NCBI GenBank assembly: GCA_910578245.1
Contig: CAJTPC010000033.1
Span: 1 to 9,060 of the forward strand
Direction: 5' to 3'
DNA from: an uncultured Christensenella sp.
GTDB taxonomy: Bacteria; Bacillota; Clostridia; Christensenellales; UBA3700
DNA length: 9,060 nt
Shown: positions 7,247-9,060 of the stretch, in pieces
Numbering within the stretch: the stretch's first letter is position 1
Layout of the letters: each line of letters starts with the position of its first letter
Position numbers and translations under genes: made by a program
The notes under the pieces: model-generated
What the model was told of the DNA's origin: nothing
Seen by the model: the letters and a program-made list of their open reading frames with translations, nothing else
Database searches by the model: none

Positions 7247-8173
7247 ATGCGCGATATATGGAATCCTTGGCACGGTTGCAAAAAGTGTAGCGAGGGTTGT
7301 CAAAATTGTTATATGTACTATCTTGACAGAGTTCACGGTAACTTTGAAAGTCATAATGTGGTCAAGACGGGCAATATGAATTATCCGCTGTCTAGAAATC
7401 GTAGCGGTAAATTTGTCATTGGCAGTGGAGAAATGTTGAGAGTATGTATGACTTCCGATTTTTTTATTGAGGAAGCCGACGAATGGCGAGAAGAAGCGTG
7501 GGACGTAATATATCAAAGACCGGACGTAAAATTCTTTCTTTTGACCAAGCGACCGCAGCGAGTTGAGAAGTGTCTGCCTAAAGATTGGAATAACGGTTGG
7601 GAAAACGTATTTTTCAACGTAACTTGCGAGAACCAAATCAGAGCAGACGAGAGAATACCCATATTGCATTCTTTGCCATTTAAGCACAAAGGGATTATGT
7701 GCGCGCCACTTATTGGACAAGTATCTATTGAAAAATATCTTAAAGAGGGACAAATTGAACAAGTGATATGCGGAGGCGAAAATTATGACGGAGCAAGAGC
7801 ATGTCGATATGAGTGGGTAAAACTATTGCATGACGAATGCGTTGACGCCAACGTAACTTTTTCTTTTATGGAGACGGGAAATATTTTTATCAAAGACGGT
7901 GTGACTACGCGTATGAGAAATAAGCGAGAGCAGTCTAAACTTGCTTATAATCAAGGCTTTGCTTTTAAGGGAAAGCCTATTAAATTCAAGTTGACAGACA
8001 GATTGGGATTGCCCATAGATGAGAATTGCTACGCGCCTAAGTACAAAAGACGTTGTCTAACGTGTTCTACCCGTCCGATTTGCAACGGATGCGAGGACTG
8101 CGGAAGGTGCAATGAAGATTTTGTTAAGGCGGAAGAAGTTGAATTATTTGACAAATTTCAGAAGTTAAAATAG
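7247..8173 (+). CDS. Gp37/Gp68 (DUF5131)-type cysteine-rich protein, radical-SAM-like
   Basis: This 308-residue protein resembles the phage Gp37/Gp68 family (DUF5131), whose molecular function is not established. Family marks are the start WNPWHGC..C...C..CY, LLTKRPQRVEKCLP (98-111), NVTCENQIRADERIP (124-138), a segment ending CAPLIGQV, and CGGENYDGARACRYEWVKLL (175-194). The N-terminal cysteines are Cys11, Cys14, Cys18 and Cys21; Cys14-x3-Cys18-x2-Cys21 followed by Tyr has the spacing of a radical SAM [4Fe-4S] site. Near the C terminus six cysteines cluster: Cys270-x2-Cys273-x5-Cys279-x2-Cys282-x2-Cys285-x2-Cys288, which could hold an auxiliary iron-sulfur cluster or zinc. The gene stands alone, after a terminator, with its own promoter and a palindrome over the -35 box. 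No TcmP-like partner (a companion reported for some relatives) is seen next to it. The iron-sulfur and SAM roles are inferences. Confidence 0.8.
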   Translation: MRDIWNPWHGCKKCSEGCQNCYMYYLDRVHGNFESHNVVKTGNMNYPLSRNRSGKFVIGSGEMLRVCMTSDFFIEEADEWREEAWDVIYQRPDVKFFLLTKRPQRVEKCLPKDWNNGWENVFFNVTCENQIRADERIPILHSLPFKHKGIMCAPLIGQVSIEKYLKEGQIEQVICGGENYDGARACRYEWVKLLHDECVDANVTFSFMETGNIFIKDGVTTRMRNKREQSKLAYNQGFAFKGKPIKFKLTDRLGLPIDENCYAPKYKRRCLTCSTRPICNGCEDCGRCNEDFVKAEEVELFDKFQKLK

Positions 8174-8228
8174 CATTGCTTTTGATTTATTCTTCATAAA
8201 TTCTCAGTCATCGACATATTATTATCTC

Positions 8229-8236
8229 AAGGAGGT
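8229..8236 (+). promoter_or_regulatory. Near-ideal ribosome binding site of the yrzE-like gene
   Basis: AAGGAGGT, a full complement to the 16S rRNA tail, lies seven bases before the ATG at 8244. The 70-base gap upstream (8174-8243) shows no clear -35/-10 pair and no hairpin terminator, so this gene may be read from the DUF5131-type gene's promoter. Confidence 0.7.
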
Positions 8237-8243
8237 AGAGCGT

Positions 8244-8630
8244 ATGTCTATAAAGATGACAAAAAGAGATTTCTTAGAGATGTTTTTAGGAGTGCTTTTT
8301 TCAGTTATAATTTCACTTTTGGCGGTGATAATCTTTGCAGTGATAGTTAAATATGCCAATCTGTCTACTAAGGTCGTAGGTATAGTAAATATATTTTTGA
8401 AGATTTTCAGCATATTTTTCGGTTCATTGATAGCTCTAAAGTCGGGGCAAAAAGGACTTTTCAAAGGCTGTATAATAGGTTTATTCTTTTCGCTTGTGTC
8501 ATATTTGATATTTTCGCTTATCAACGGATCTTTTGCTATAAATCCTTTGACAGCGTTTGACATATTGAGTTGTTTGGTCGCAGGACTGCTTAGCGGAGTT
8601 TTTGCAGTCAACGTAAGACGCGAAAAATAA
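8244..8630 (+). CDS. Small four-helix membrane protein, YrzE/TIGR04086 (DUF3792) type
   Basis: This 128-residue, very hydrophobic protein has four likely membrane helices at about 13-35, 43-65, 71-94 and 103-123. A glycine- and lysine-bearing turn (SGQKGLFKG, about 67-75) lies between helices 2 and 3, and there is a short basic C terminus (RREK). Length, topology and the G-x(n)-K-G-x(3)-G pattern fit the TIGR04086 family of Bacillota membrane proteins, represented by B. subtilis YrzE, whose function is unknown. The family assignment is also supported by position: from memory, yrzE follows yajC directly in B. subtilis. Here the DUF5131-type gene lies between them, which suggests an insertion into a conserved neighbourhood. 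No signal peptide cleavage site is evident. Confidence 0.72.
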   Translation: MSIKMTKRDFLEMFLGVLFSVIISLLAVIIFAVIVKYANLSTKVVGIVNIFLKIFSIFFGSLIALKSGQKGLFKGCIIGLFFSLVSYLIFSLINGSFAINPLTAFDILSCLVAGLLSGVFAVNVRREK

Positions 8631-8640
8631 TCGCTTGATA

Positions 8641-8669
8641 TTGACATGACCAATGACAAATGATATAAT
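8641..8669 (+). promoter_or_regulatory. Perfect consensus sigma-A promoter of the orphan gene
   Basis: TTGACA (8641-8646), a 17-base spacer and TATAAT (8664-8669), with TGA directly before the -10 box as an extended element. All twelve hexamer positions match consensus. Transcription would begin near 8676, about 46 bases before the ATG at 8722. Confidence 0.85.
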
Positions 8670-8708
8670 TCTATTGCCAAAAGATTTATATGCAATAATT
8701 ATATTAAT

Positions 8709-8714
8709 AGGAAG
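8709..8714 (+). promoter_or_regulatory. Ribosome binding site that fixes the orphan gene start
   Basis: AGGAAG lies seven bases before the ATG at 8722. The in-frame ATG at 8653 falls between the -35 and -10 boxes, upstream of the expected transcript start, and has no ribosome binding site, so it is not the start. Confidence 0.7.
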
Positions 8715-8721
8715 AATCAAA

Positions 8722-9051
8722 ATGGACAGAGAATATTTGAAACAACTTTTTGTCAATATGCAAGAGATAATGAAAGTCGATAGCCTTGATGAAAAGTTAG
8801 CGTTGTTAAAAGAAAACAATAAAATGATTGTAGATGAATTATCAATTAATCTCAATGATACCATTGATTTTCTTAATACTTGCAGCGCAAAGGAACTGTT
8901 TTGGTCATGCGCGTTCATTATAGAATTGTCAGAGTACTTTAGGACGAAAGAGTTGGTCAAGTGTATTGAAAGCAATATGGCGAGAGTTGCTGAAAAAGGA
9001 TTGAGAGAAAGCATAAAACTTGAACTTGACTTTATCAAAAATTACGTTTAA
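8722..9051 (+). CDS. Hypothetical 109-residue helical protein
   Basis: I do not recognise this protein. It has 109 residues, no signal peptide and no membrane segment. Predicted by eye it is almost entirely alpha-helical: a charged N-terminal helix with YLKQLFVNMQEIMKVDSLDE, a second helix KLALLKENNKMIVDELS, then a more hydrophobic middle (FLNTCSAKELFWSCAFIIEL, about 50-69) and YFRTKELVKCIESNMARVAE. Cysteines 54, 63 and 81 do not form a metal-site pattern. The shape is that of a small soluble helical bundle, possibly a partner-binding or immunity-type protein, but nothing in the sequence establishes that. It has its own perfect promoter, so it is probably expressed apart from the yrzE-like gene 91 bases upstream. 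What lies downstream is cut off by the window end. Confidence 0.7.
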   Translation: MDREYLKQLFVNMQEIMKVDSLDEKLALLKENNKMIVDELSINLNDTIDFLNTCSAKELFWSCAFIIELSEYFRTKELVKCIESNMARVAEKGLRESIKLELDFIKNYV

Positions 9052-9060
9052 CTTTGCTAT

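Noticed and set aside
7205..7762. Long open frame on the minus strand opposite the DUF5131-type gene
   Set aside because: It has no ribosome binding site or recognisable domain, and the plus-strand frame has clear family motifs.
8653..8721. Upstream in-frame ATG for the orphan gene, giving 132 residues
   Set aside because: It sits between perfect -35 and -10 boxes, before the expected transcript start, and has no ribosome binding site.

Overview
The window reads as a conserved chromosomal block from an AT-rich, low-GC Gram-positive-type bacterium, most likely an uncultured member of the Bacillota (Clostridia-like). This placement is an inference. It rests on strong AAGGAG-type ribosome binding sites, consensus sigma-A-type promoters, the standard code (TGA ends proA, TGG encodes Trp), and the gene order ruvA-ruvB-queA-tgt-yajC followed at a distance by a yrzE-like gene. 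From memory, that order is close to the one in Bacillus subtilis. All genes are on the plus strand.

Region 1 (about 1-6420) is a tightly packed run of seven genes: yebC, proA, ruvC, ruvA, ruvB, queA and tgt. Junctions are very short or overlapping (17-base gap, ATGA overlap, 11-base gap, TAATG overlap, TAATG overlap, 20-base gap), so it is probably one polycistronic unit. Its products cover translation or transcription modulation (YebC), proline synthesis (ProA), Holliday junction branch migration and resolution (RuvABC) and queuosine tRNA modification (Tgt, QueA). The odd member is proA, which sits between yebC and ruvC without proB in view.

Region 2 (6421-7173) is a very AT-rich 170-base spacer with an extended -10 promoter, then yajC (Sec translocon accessory subunit with an unusually long charged tail), closed by a clear intrinsic terminator.

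Region 3 (7174-9060) is the accessory-looking part. A self-contained gene encodes a Gp37/Gp68 (DUF5131)-type protein with an N-terminal cysteine motif of radical-SAM spacing and a six-cysteine cluster at its C terminus. It has its own promoter, and a perfect 7-2-7 inverted repeat overlaps the -35 box. Next come a four-helix membrane protein of the YrzE/TIGR04086 type and a 109-residue helical orphan driven by a perfect TTGACA-17-TATAAT promoter. The most interesting items are the cysteine-rich DUF5131 protein with its putative operator, and the strongly promoted orphan. No CRISPR array, tRNA, rRNA, insertion sequence or attachment site was seen.
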